Shown one piece after another: positions 16,400 to 24,231 of a DNA stretch of 44,801 nucleotides (positions within the stretch are counted from its first letter, which is position 1; each line of letters opens with the position of its first letter). Source of the stretch: Draconibacterium orientale (lineage in GTDB: Bacteria > Bacteroidota > Bacteroidia > Bacteroidales > JAADGE01); the NCBI GenBank assembly GCA_020721645.1, contig DYMH01000015.1:1-44801 (forward strand), written 5' to 3'. The position numbers were made by a program, and so were the translations under genes. Below the pieces are notes generated by a model. It was not told where the DNA came from. It saw only the letters and a program-made list of their open reading frames with translations, and made no database searches.

Positions 16400-18199
16400 A
16401 TGTTTAAAATATCATTTTCAAAACTTTCCGCCGAAGCATTGCTTGCTTTAAAACGATTCCCGGCTGCCTTGTTGGTTGCTTTTATCGGAACAGCGACATT
16501 AATTTATTTGATTGACGCTCCGTACAACGAAAAACATTTTGTCTTGTATAATTTGGTTCATACGGCGGTACTTGGATTTTCGTTTTTAATTTCGATTTCC
16601 GTTTTTTGCGAATCGAAAAAAATGACATTCATTCAAAATCACCTCTTTCAAATCATCGGACTTGCTCTTTTGGCAGGCTATTATTTTTATTTACCCAATG
16701 CCGAATTATCGGAAATCTATTATTTTCGAGCAGCTTTATTGTTTATTATCATGCACTTGTCTGTATCATTTGTACCTTTTATTTTAGGTGGTTCGCAAAA
16801 CGATTTTTGGGAATACAACAAACGAATGTTTATATATATTCTTACGGCAGCACTTTATACTGTGGTTTTATTCGGAGGTTTGGCTTTGGCGATATTAGCT
16901 GTCGATCAGCTTTTTAAAGTAAATATTGATGACGAAATATATCCGCGGCTGTGGATTTTTATGGTCGGTATTTTCAATTCATGGTTTTTCTTGTCGAAAT
17001 TTCCAAAACAATATAATGAGCAACAAGCCGAGTATCCGACAGCACTTCGGCTTTTTACCCAATATGTTTTATTGCCTTTGGTAACAATTTATTTGCTGAT
17101 ATTGTACGGATACGAAATCAAAATTATTGCCTTATGGGAATTGCCGATGGGCTGGGTTTCATATTTGATAATCGGATTTTCGATTGTCGGTATTTTAGCT
17201 TTGCTGCTGTTATTCCCTTTGCAGGAAAACGAACAATTTAAGTGGGTTCGCAAATACACAAAATCGTTCTATTTTGCATTGTTTCCATTGATTTTGCTCT
17301 TGTTTATTGCTATCGGAAAACGAATATCGGATTACGGAATTACGGAGAATCGCTATTTTATACTGATTTTGGCACTCTGGTTGCTCGGAACTTCGGTTTT
17401 TATGCTGATAAAACGACTGAAAAATATCAAAATCATTCCGATAAGTTTGGCTTGTGTTGCTCTGTTTTCAACGGCAGGACCGCAAAGTGCTTTCAGTGTC
17501 GCAAAATACAGTCAATTCTCGCGTTTAGAAAAAATCTTAAAAGAAAACAATGCGTGGAAAAACGGAAAATTCACAGTATTCACCAAGCAACCGAGCGACA
17601 GTGTGAATCGCGAAATATATTCAATTGTAAATCACATTAGTGAATTGTATGATTACAAAACCGTCAGAAAGGATTTTGCCAAACTTTCGGTTAATTTACC
17701 GGATACCACACTTTCGCAATATTTAGTAACCGATATGGTGATGAAGAAAATGGGACTTAACAACGTAAATGTTGCATATAGTGAATCCGGCAGATATTTC
17801 AATTTCACGGGCGATACCCAAAAACCTGATATTATTCCGATAGAAGATTATCAAAATTTTATAGAATACACATCTTATTTCGATTCGTATTCCGATTCCG
17901 CAAAAACCTACACTTTCGAAGCAGATTCTTTAACTATTGATTTTGAATCCGAACATAATATTTTGACGCTTACCGGAAGTAAAGAAAAAAAAGCGGAATT
18001 TGACCTTAATGAGTTTGTTATAAAATATTCAGATGAAAAAGATGATGAATATAAAACTTTCAAAATACAGGATTTAACAATAACCGGTTTGAGTAAAAAT
18101 ATGAAAGCAAAAATGATTATTAAATCAATTTACGGATATCGAAACGGACAAAAAATATCAATACAAAATATCAATGCGTATATTTTTTATTCCGAATAA
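16400..18199 (+). CDS. DUF4153 multi-pass membrane protein
   Basis: This is a 599-residue protein. Residues about 20-375 contain roughly ten to eleven transmembrane helices, and the last about 220 residues are soluble, with clustered Asp/Ser/Tyr and a beta-like pattern. Sequence character and length fit the DUF4153 family of Bacteroidota. The function of the family is not established. The conserved FWEYNKRMF segment lies near residues 137-145. It follows the sirtuin gene by 74 nt and precedes engB by 61 nt on the same strand. No catalytic motif is recognised. Confidence 0.8.
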   Translation: MFKISFSKLSAEALLALKRFPAALLVAFIGTATLIYLIDAPYNEKHFVLYNLVHTAVLGFSFLISISVFCESKKMTFIQNHLFQIIGLALLAGYYFYLPNAELSEIYYFRAALLFIIMHLSVSFVPFILGGSQNDFWEYNKRMFIYILTAALYTVVLFGGLALAILAVDQLFKVNIDDEIYPRLWIFMVGIFNSWFFLSKFPKQYNEQQAEYPTALRLFTQYVLLPLVTIYLLILYGYEIKIIALWELPMGWVSYLIIGFSIVGILALLLLFPLQENEQFKWVRKYTKSFYFALFPLILLLFIAIGKRISDYGITENRYFILILALWLLGTSVFMLIKRLKNIKIIPISLACVALFSTAGPQSAFSVAKYSQFSRLEKILKENNAWKNGKFTVFTKQPSDSVNREIYSIVNHISELYDYKTVRKDFAKLSVNLPDTTLSQYLVTDMVMKKMGLNNVNVAYSESGRYFNFTGDTQKPDIIPIEDYQNFIEYTSYFDSYSDSAKTYTFEADSLTIDFESEHNILTLTGSKEKKAEFDLNEFVIKYSDEKDDEYKTFKIQDLTITGLSKNMKAKMIIKSIYGYRNGQKISIQNINAYIFYSE

Positions 18200-18228
18200 A
18201 TGATGAAAAAAGATGTCAAACAAAATTG

Positions 18229-18236
18229 TACCTTTG
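18229..18236 (+). promoter_or_regulatory. Candidate -7 box for engB
   Basis: TACCTTTG matches TAnnTTTG and lies 24 nt before the engB ATG. No TTTG stands at the -33 distance. Confidence 0.45.
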
Positions 18237-18260
18237 CAAAAAACTTGAATCAATATCAGC

Positions 18261-18863
18261 ATGATAATAAAAACAGCTCAGTTTGTGATGAGCAACACCG
18301 ATGCCAAACAATGTCCAAAACCCGACCGTCCGGAATACGCATTTATCGGTCGGTCGAATGTTGGTAAATCGAGCTTAATCAACATGCTGACAAATCATTC
18401 GGGGCTTGCAAAAATATCGAGCACACCCGGAAAAACCCGTTTGATAAACCATTTCATTATTAACGAACAATGGTATTTGGTAGATTTGCCCGGCTACGGT
18501 TACGCCAAAATCTCGAAAGACAAACGAGAAGCTTGGAGCGGTTTTACGAAAGAATATTTAATTTCGAGGGAAAATTTAATGAATGTTTTTGTGTTGATAG
18601 ATTCACGCATCGAACCGCAAAAAATAGACCTCGATTTTATCACCCAACTCGGTCGCAATCAAATTCCTTTCGTTTTAGTTTTTACAAAAATCGACAAACA
18701 ATCAAGTCGGAAAACCCAAACAACAATCGATGCTTTTAAATTAGAAATGCTGAAAACTTGGGAAGAATTGCCGCCCATATATTCAACATCATCGGAGTTA
18801 AAAGCCGGACGAGACGAAATATTATCATTTATCGAACAAACCAATAAACTATTTAAACAATGA
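18261..18863 (+). CDS. engB: Ribosome biogenesis GTPase EngB/YsxC
   Basis: This 200-residue single-domain GTPase has G1 GRSNVGKSS (30-38), the switch threonines in SSTPGKTRLINHF, G3 DLPGYGYAKIS and G4 TKID. DLPGYGYAK is diagnostic for EngB, which acts in assembly of the large ribosomal subunit. Length and start (IIKTAQFVMS) are standard. Its stop codon overlaps the ATG of the next gene (ATGA), and der lies 500 nt downstream, so two ribosome-assembly GTPases are neighbours. Confidence 0.95.
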   Translation: MIIKTAQFVMSNTDAKQCPKPDRPEYAFIGRSNVGKSSLINMLTNHSGLAKISSTPGKTRLINHFIINEQWYLVDLPGYGYAKISKDKREAWSGFTKEYLISRENLMNVFVLIDSRIEPQKIDLDFITQLGRNQIPFVLVFTKIDKQSSRKTQTTIDAFKLEMLKTWEELPPIYSTSSELKAGRDEILSFIEQTNKLFKQ

Positions 18864-19225
18864 ACCCGCAAATTTCGGAACTCATTATCGGTCTGATAAA
18901 TCGAGTCTATGTTTTTTCAATAGATGCCGTTTCATTTGTTATGACACTCGAAAAATCAGGTCAAGGAAGCGAAACAACGAATCAAGTACGCGAAAATATT
19001 GGGAAATTTTCCCAAAAGGTTTCCGATTTGGAAGATATTCCCGAAAAACAGAAAATAGTTGCCGGTATAGAAAAATCGAATAACTTTGCAGCCAAGATTT
19101 TAGAAAATCTGCAAAAAATCCCTTGTGAAAAAGAACTTTTAAACGAAAAAACAGATTTAATTCTAAGAACCTTCAAAATTATTGAAGAAATAGATGAAAT
19201 TAGGAACGAATTAGGAATTATTTAG
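18860..19225 (+). CDS. Hypothetical helical protein coupled to engB
   Basis: This 121-residue soluble protein is almost entirely alpha-helical in character, with heptad-like hydrophobic spacing and many Glu/Lys. It could be a small helical bundle, loosely reminiscent of the four-helix-bundle (23S rRNA insertion-encoded) proteins, but the hallmark motifs of that family are absent. The 4-nt ATGA overlap with engB indicates translational coupling, so a role near ribosome assembly is conceivable but unproven. The coding frame is clean with normal codon use. Confidence 0.75.
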   Translation: MNPQISELIIGLINRVYVFSIDAVSFVMTLEKSGQGSETTNQVRENIGKFSQKVSDLEDIPEKQKIVAGIEKSNNFAAKILENLQKIPCEKELLNEKTDLILRTFKIIEEIDEIRNELGII

Positions 19226-19354
19226 ACACAAGTATCAAGACACAAGATAGAAGAAAACGGAACGAATACTATAATAACAAAATCATGGTTTAAATTATCA
19301 ATTGTCTATTATCCATTATCAACTGTCCATTTTTAATTGTCCATTATCAATTTT
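19226..19354 (+). repeat. Intergenic repeat words upstream of der
   Basis: The spacer holds two word families. AGACACAAGTATCAAGACACAAGATA-like direct repeats (19224-19250) include AGACACAAG twice. Near-copies of ATTGTCCATTATCAA occur at 19299-19352 (ATTGTCTATTATC, ACTGTCCAT, ATTGTCCATTATCAA). The same words recur elsewhere in the window (1972-1992 inverted, 40409-40426). No gene is present. Confidence 0.6.
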
Positions 19355-19362
19355 GAAAAAAA

Positions 19363-20673
19363 ATGAGTAATATTTTAGCCATAGTCGGTCGTCCGAACGT
19401 AGGAAAATCGACACTTTTTAACCGATTAATTGAACAGAGAAAAGCCATCGTACACGAAGAAAGCGGCGTAACACGCGACCGTCATTACGGCAAATCGGAA
19501 TGGAACGGCGTTGAATTTTCGGTTATCGACACAGGAGGTTACGTGAAAGGTTCTGACGATATTTTTGAAGACGAAATCCGAAAACAAGTGTTGCTTGCAA
19601 TAGATGAAGCCGACGTGATTTTGTTTGTAGTTGATATTCTTTCGGGCGTTACCGATTTGGACGATGCTGTTGCCGCCATTTTGAGAAAAATTAAAAAACC
19701 GGTTTTTCTGTGTTCAAATAAAGTCGATACCCCCGATAAACATTATTACAGCAGCGAATTTTATTCTCTCGGTTTGGGCGATCCGTATGATATTTCGGCT
19801 GTAAACGGCTCAGGCACCGGCGATTTGCTTGATAAAGTGGTTGAAGCGTTTCCTTCCGATGAAAAATTAATTGACGAAACCGAACATCTTCCGCGATTTA
19901 CGGTTGTCGGTCGCCCGAATGTCGGCAAATCATCTTTGATAAATGCACTTTTGGGTGAAAATAGAAATATCGTAACACCAATTTCCGGAACCACGCGCGA
20001 TGCTGTTCATGTAAGATACCAAAAATTCGGGCACGATTTCATTTTTACCGATACAGCCGGTTTGCGAAAAAAATCGAAAGTCGATGAAAATATCGAATTT
20101 TTCTCTGTAATGCGCTCCGTGCGTGCCATCGAAGAATCCGACGTTTGTCTGCTGATGATTGATGCCGAACGAGGAATCGAATCGCAGGACATGAACATTT
20201 TCAGTTTGATACAAAAAAATCAAAAAGGAATCGTACTGCTTATCAATAAATGGGATTTGGTGGAAAAAGAAACCAACACCATGAAAGAATTTACCAAAGA
20301 AATTGAACGCCAAATTGCACCTTTTACCGATATTCCGATTTTGTTCATTTCGGCTTTGACCAAACAAAGAATCTATAACGTGATTGAAGAAGCCGTTCAA
20401 GTCTTTGCAAACCGAACGCGTAAAATTCCGACTTCAAAATTGAATACCATTTTGCTTGAAGATATCGAAAACAATCCGCCGCCGGCAAGCAAAGGGAAAC
20501 TCGTGAAAATTAAATATGTAACCCAATTGCCAACACACGCACCGGCATTTGCTTTTTTCTGTAATTTGCCGCAATACGTTCGAGAACCCTACAAACGCTT
20601 TCTGGAAAACAGAATCCGCGAACATTTCGATTTCAAAGGAGCGCCCATGCAAATATTTATCAGAAAAAAATAA
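19363..20673 (+). CDS. der: Ribosome assembly GTPase Der (EngA)
   Basis: This 436-residue protein has two tandem GTPase domains and a C-terminal KH-like domain, the diagnostic Der layout. G1 motifs are [11 protein letters not shown] (8-18) and [11 protein letters not shown] (about 184-194). G3 motifs are DTGGY and DTAGL, and G4 motifs are NKVD and NKWD. The C-terminus (about 350-436) carries the KIKYVTQ and PAFAFFCN segments typical of the family. Der acts in late assembly of the 50S subunit. The start is supported by the conserved N-terminus [11 protein letters not shown]. Confidence 0.97.
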   Translation: MSNILAIVGRPNVGKSTLFNRLIEQRKAIVHEESGVTRDRHYGKSEWNGVEFSVIDTGGYVKGSDDIFEDEIRKQVLLAIDEADVILFVVDILSGVTDLDDAVAAILRKIKKPVFLCSNKVDTPDKHYYSSEFYSLGLGDPYDISAVNGSGTGDLLDKVVEAFPSDEKLIDETEHLPRFTVVGRPNVGKSSLINALLGENRNIVTPISGTTRDAVHVRYQKFGHDFIFTDTAGLRKKSKVDENIEFFSVMRSVRAIEESDVCLLMIDAERGIESQDMNIFSLIQKNQKGIVLLINKWDLVEKETNTMKEFTKEIERQIAPFTDIPILFISALTKQRIYNVIEEAVQVFANRTRKIPTSKLNTILLEDIENNPPPASKGKLVKIKYVTQLPTHAPAFAFFCNLPQYVREPYKRFLENRIREHFDFKGAPMQIFIRKK

Positions 20674-20746
20674 TTGATAATTGATTAAAAATGAAATGAA
20701 AACGATATTCCATATTCAAATTCTCAATTTTTCAAATCATTTTCGT

Positions 20747-21307
20747 ATGAAGAGAGAAAAATCGGCACAAACAATTTTGTTGATATTTTTTATAGTCGCA
20801 TTCAGTCTTTTAACATGCACTAAACCACAAGAATACTCAAATATTCCGGCAATTACTTTCGATAAGGTGATATTGAAAGACACCTTGGAAAAAGTAGGAA
20901 GTACTTACGATACGGTAAAATTAGTTAAGATTGTTTTTAATGTTATAGACGGAGACGGCGATCTCGGCTTGAAACCCGAGGAGACAGAAATAAAATACTT
21001 CTTTCGAGATTCGCTGTGGAATAACAATTATTTTTCAACGAGATTTCACATCGAAAACGGATTTCCAATCGAGATTTCCGATACCTTGGCTCCGCCTTTT
21101 TACAGAATACCCTACTTTGTTCCGATTGGACAAAATAAAACTCTCAAAGCCTCAATCAGTATCGACATCACATATCCTTATTATTCTACCGGATTGCAAT
21201 TCGACACGGTGGTGTACGAATTTTTTATTGTGGACAGAGCATTAAATAAAAGTAATGTTGAGTTTACTCCCAAAATTCCGCTCGATTCGGTCGGAATTGT
21301 TCGGTAA
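20747..21307 (+). CDS. Hypothetical lipoprotein
   Basis: This is a 186-residue protein from ATG 20747. It has a basic start (MKREK), a hydrophobic core and lipobox SLLTC, so it is exported and lipid-anchored. The mature part is rich in beta-type segments and contains NVIDGDGDLGL, an Asp-rich loop that could bind calcium. An in-frame ATG 22 codons upstream would put the signal peptide inside the protein and is rejected. From its context beside der no function can be inferred. Similar small lipoproteins with a GDGDLG motif are frequent in Bacteroidota (from memory). Confidence 0.8.
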   Translation: MKREKSAQTILLIFFIVAFSLLTCTKPQEYSNIPAITFDKVILKDTLEKVGSTYDTVKLVKIVFNVIDGDGDLGLKPEETEIKYFFRDSLWNNNYFSTRFHIENGFPIEISDTLAPPFYRIPYFVPIGQNKTLKASISIDITYPYYSTGLQFDTVVYEFFIVDRALNKSNVEFTPKIPLDSVGIVR

Positions 21308-21415
21308 TAAATTCATTTTCAGAGTTTCAAATTCTTAATTCATAGTAAAAAAAAAAGATATTTTTAAAAATATCAAATAAACATGACATTGTGAAATCAA
21401 ATTCAAAAAGTTTTT

Positions 21416-21423
21416 TATCTTTG
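21416..21423 (+). promoter_or_regulatory. Candidate promoter of the Sia-like operon
   Basis: TATCTTTG (21416-21423) matches TAnnTTTG. The nearest TTG (21389-21391) gives a long 24-nt spacer. A second TATTTTTG (21446-21453) lies only 10 nt before the ATG at 21464, with TTTG 22 nt upstream. Either could drive the operon. Confidence 0.45.
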
Positions 21424-21463
21424 GAAGTTAAAGAAATATAATTTATATTTTTGTTCGGCTTCT

Positions 21464-24118
21464 ATGAAATTCCCAAAGCAAACCATAAAATTTCATTTGT
21501 TGATGCTTCTTGCGTCCGGATTTGCCGGCAGTTTGCTGTCTTTATTTTTTTTCTTCACCTTGTCCGGCAGAATACAAATCGAAGACGATAAAAATAAAGT
21601 AATTCAAAGGAATATTACCGAAATTCAAAACATTTCCTACAATTTACGCCTTATCGATACCCCAAATCCCCAATTCGATGAAATTGATTATTCGGTTCGT
21701 ATCATCGATTTATCAACCATTTGCATCGTTGAAGGAGGAATACCTCCCGATTTTATAAAAGTATCGAATCTTCCGAAAGCTGATAATTCGATGATAGCAG
21801 AACTTGAAAATATTCAAAAAATTTGGGAGAAATTTAAGGAAAAAAAGAGCACCATTATCGGAGAACCTCTATACAACAACATTAAAACTCCTTTCGATAC
21901 AATTATCAACGGCAACAGAATAGAACATTTCAAAACAACGGTTGTTTATAATCCGAAAATAGCCGAAGCTCAATCCGAAATTCAAAAACTGATAATCGAG
22001 TATCGTACTGAAAACGAAAAATTGAGTCAGTTAATAGAAACAAAAAAATCAAAATTAATTTTATATCAAAGTCTAAGTATTTTACTGATAATTTTATTAA
22101 TTGGGTTTGTTTCTTTTCGTATCTATAAAATTGTAAAAAATAGAGTACTAAAAAACATAAAAACTGTTGAAACAGCAACACACAAGATTATCAACGGCGA
22201 AGTAGAGAATATGGATTTAGCCTACTCGCAGGAAGATGAATTGAAACAGCTTTATGAAACTGCCAATCAGTTGAAATTCAAAATATTGGATATAACGCAG
22301 TATGTTCAAAATCTTGAAAATGATAATTTTTTAACACGTTTAGACCAATATAACAAAACGAACAAGCTCGACATTGCTTTAGTGGCTTTGCGTCGGAATT
22401 TAAACAAGAAAAAAATAGAAGAGCAAACCCGAATTTCTGAAGAAAAAATAAGGCAGTGGTCATTAGAAGGGCAAACAAAATTTAATGAAATACTTCGCAG
22501 CCATGCTTCAGATTTTAACGAATTGGCAGATGATATTATTAAAAATTTAGTTTTATTTCTAAATGCAGCCCAAGGCGGTTTATTTATATACAACGATAAT
22601 GATTTGCAGGAGCCGTTCTTGGAATTAAAATCGGCATTTGCCTACGACCGAAAAAAATTCCTGACAAAAAGAATAGCACTCGGAGAAGGTTTGATAGGAA
22701 TGTGTGCCGTAGAACGAAATTTAGTTTATTTAACAAATATTCCGCCCGATTATATGGAAATCGAATCGGGGCTTGGAGATGCTATTCCTAAAAGTCTATT
22801 AATTTTCCCTTTGAAAACTGAAACCGAACTCATGGGGGTTATCGAAATTGCATCATTTTTTGAAATCAAGCAATACGAAGTTGAATTTATTGAAAATATC
22901 GGGCAAAATATTACTTCAACCCTAGCAAACTCGCGAATTGGTACACGAACTTCGGAATTATTGAAAGAATCTCAGAAAAAATCCGAAGAACTTGCAATGC
23001 GTGATGCCGAAATGCAGAAAAGTATTCGGGAAATGCGTTCAACACAAGAAGAAGCACAACAAAAAGAAGCCGAAATGAACAGCATTCTTTCTGCTGTTGA
23101 TCAAACCCTGCTAAAAGCCGAATTTTTAACCGATGGCAGCATTATTTCGATGAATAGGTTGTATTTATCAAAAATGGAATATCATTTTGAGGAATTAAAA
23201 CATAAAAAAGTTTTCGATTTTTTTCGGGCTGAAGAAGTTGCCTCATTCAGAGAAATTTGGCAAAAACTTATTGCAGACCAAACTTCCGGATTAGAACATA
23301 GACAACTATCAAAAAATAAAAATATTTTATGGTTTTTATCTCAATATTCACCCATAAAAAATGAGAGTGGAAACGTTGTGAGAATCCTGTATTTAGGTAA
23401 TGACGTAACACATCAAGAAGAACTCGAAGAACGTAATCAAAACCTGCTCAACGAAACCCTCGGAAAAACTATTTTGATTTCGACCCACGAAAATACGATT
23501 AAACAACAATCAGCCGAGCTTCATCACAAACAAGAACAGGTTCAAAATCAAGATGTCGAAATTAGCTCACTTCAAACAGCAATCGACAATAGCTTGCTCA
23601 AAGCCGAATATTCGACACGAGGAAGTATTATAAATGCAAATATCAAATTTTTATCAACTTACAAAATAGGTTTCGACTCGTTAAACACACAAAATGTTCG
23701 AGACTTTATCCCCAAAGACCATTTGCCCGCTTTCGAGCAGCAGTGGAGCAATTTGCATTTGGGAATTCCATTTCATGGCATTTCTCAGAGAATGACCGAA
23801 AACGCTCAAGAACTGTGGCTTTCGGAAGCCTACACTCCAATTGAAGACAAAGACGGCATTATCTTTAAAATCATATATTTAGCCATAGATATTACAGAAC
23901 TCATAACGAATAAAAAATCGGGCGATATTTCAAGAGAAGAATTGAATAAAACCAATCAGGAATTAGTGAATAATTTCAATGAAATCAGTAAACAAACAAA
24001 TTTACTGAAAAAAGAAATTCAAGCCAAAAAAGATTATAATGCCGCATTGATGAAAAGATTTGAATCTCCGGCAGATAAAAAATATTATACATGGTTACAA
24101 AATTTAAAAATATCTTAA
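21464..24118 (+). CDS. Membrane sensor with GAF and two PAS domains, no recognised output domain
   Basis: This is an 884-residue protein with a transmembrane helix at about 11-33, a periplasmic region of about 160 residues, a second helix at about 197-220 and a HAMP-like linker. A GAF domain follows (about 335-490), then a coiled coil, a PAS-like domain (about 545-655), another coiled coil and a second PAS-like domain (about 705-820), ending in coiled coil. No histidine kinase, GGDEF or PP2C domain follows. The GAF domain is a clear paralogue of that in the next protein; both share a GLFIY/GAFYIY start, GEGLIG/GQGLVG and IPPDYMEI/IPDEYMSI. It probably senses an envelope signal and works with the phosphatase downstream. 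The two genes are separated by 113 nt. Confidence 0.85.
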   Translation: MKFPKQTIKFHLLMLLASGFAGSLLSLFFFFTLSGRIQIEDDKNKVIQRNITEIQNISYNLRLIDTPNPQFDEIDYSVRIIDLSTICIVEGGIPPDFIKVSNLPKADNSMIAELENIQKIWEKFKEKKSTIIGEPLYNNIKTPFDTIINGNRIEHFKTTVVYNPKIAEAQSEIQKLIIEYRTENEKLSQLIETKKSKLILYQSLSILLIILLIGFVSFRIYKIVKNRVLKNIKTVETATHKIINGEVENMDLAYSQEDELKQLYETANQLKFKILDITQYVQNLENDNFLTRLDQYNKTNKLDIALVALRRNLNKKKIEEQTRISEEKIRQWSLEGQTKFNEILRSHASDFNELADDIIKNLVLFLNAAQGGLFIYNDNDLQEPFLELKSAFAYDRKKFLTKRIALGEGLIGMCAVERNLVYLTNIPPDYMEIESGLGDAIPKSLLIFPLKTETELMGVIEIASFFEIKQYEVEFIENIGQNITSTLANSRIGTRTSELLKESQKKSEELAMRDAEMQKSIREMRSTQEEAQQKEAEMNSILSAVDQTLLKAEFLTDGSIISMNRLYLSKMEYHFEELKHKKVFDFFRAEEVASFREIWQKLIADQTSGLEHRQLSKNKNILWFLSQYSPIKNESGNVVRILYLGNDVTHQEELEERNQNLLNETLGKTILISTHENTIKQQSAELHHKQEQVQNQDVEISSLQTAIDNSLLKAEYSTRGSIINANIKFLSTYKIGFDSLNTQNVRDFIPKDHLPAFEQQWSNLHLGIPFHGISQRMTENAQELWLSEAYTPIEDKDGIIFKIIYLAIDITELITNKKSGDISREELNKTNQELVNNFNEISKQTNLLKKEIQAKKDYNAALMKRFESPADKKYYTWLQNLKIS

Positions 24119-24231
24119 AAATTTGTTATAGTTTGAAAAAATGTAAATTTGAAAATCATTTTCAACCAAAATTCACAACTAAATCTCAATATCACCAAAC
24201 AAAAAATACGGTCAATTCAGAAACAGCATTA

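Noticed and set aside
19290-19354. Short CRISPR-like array
   Set aside because: The repeated words are imperfect, 10-15 nt long, without regular spacers, and no cas gene is near.
24091-24231. Earlier in-frame ATG for the PP2C phosphatase
   Set aside because: It overlaps the end of the upstream sensor gene, and its Lys/Asn-rich extension lacks domain character; ATG 24232 precedes the transmembrane helix normally.
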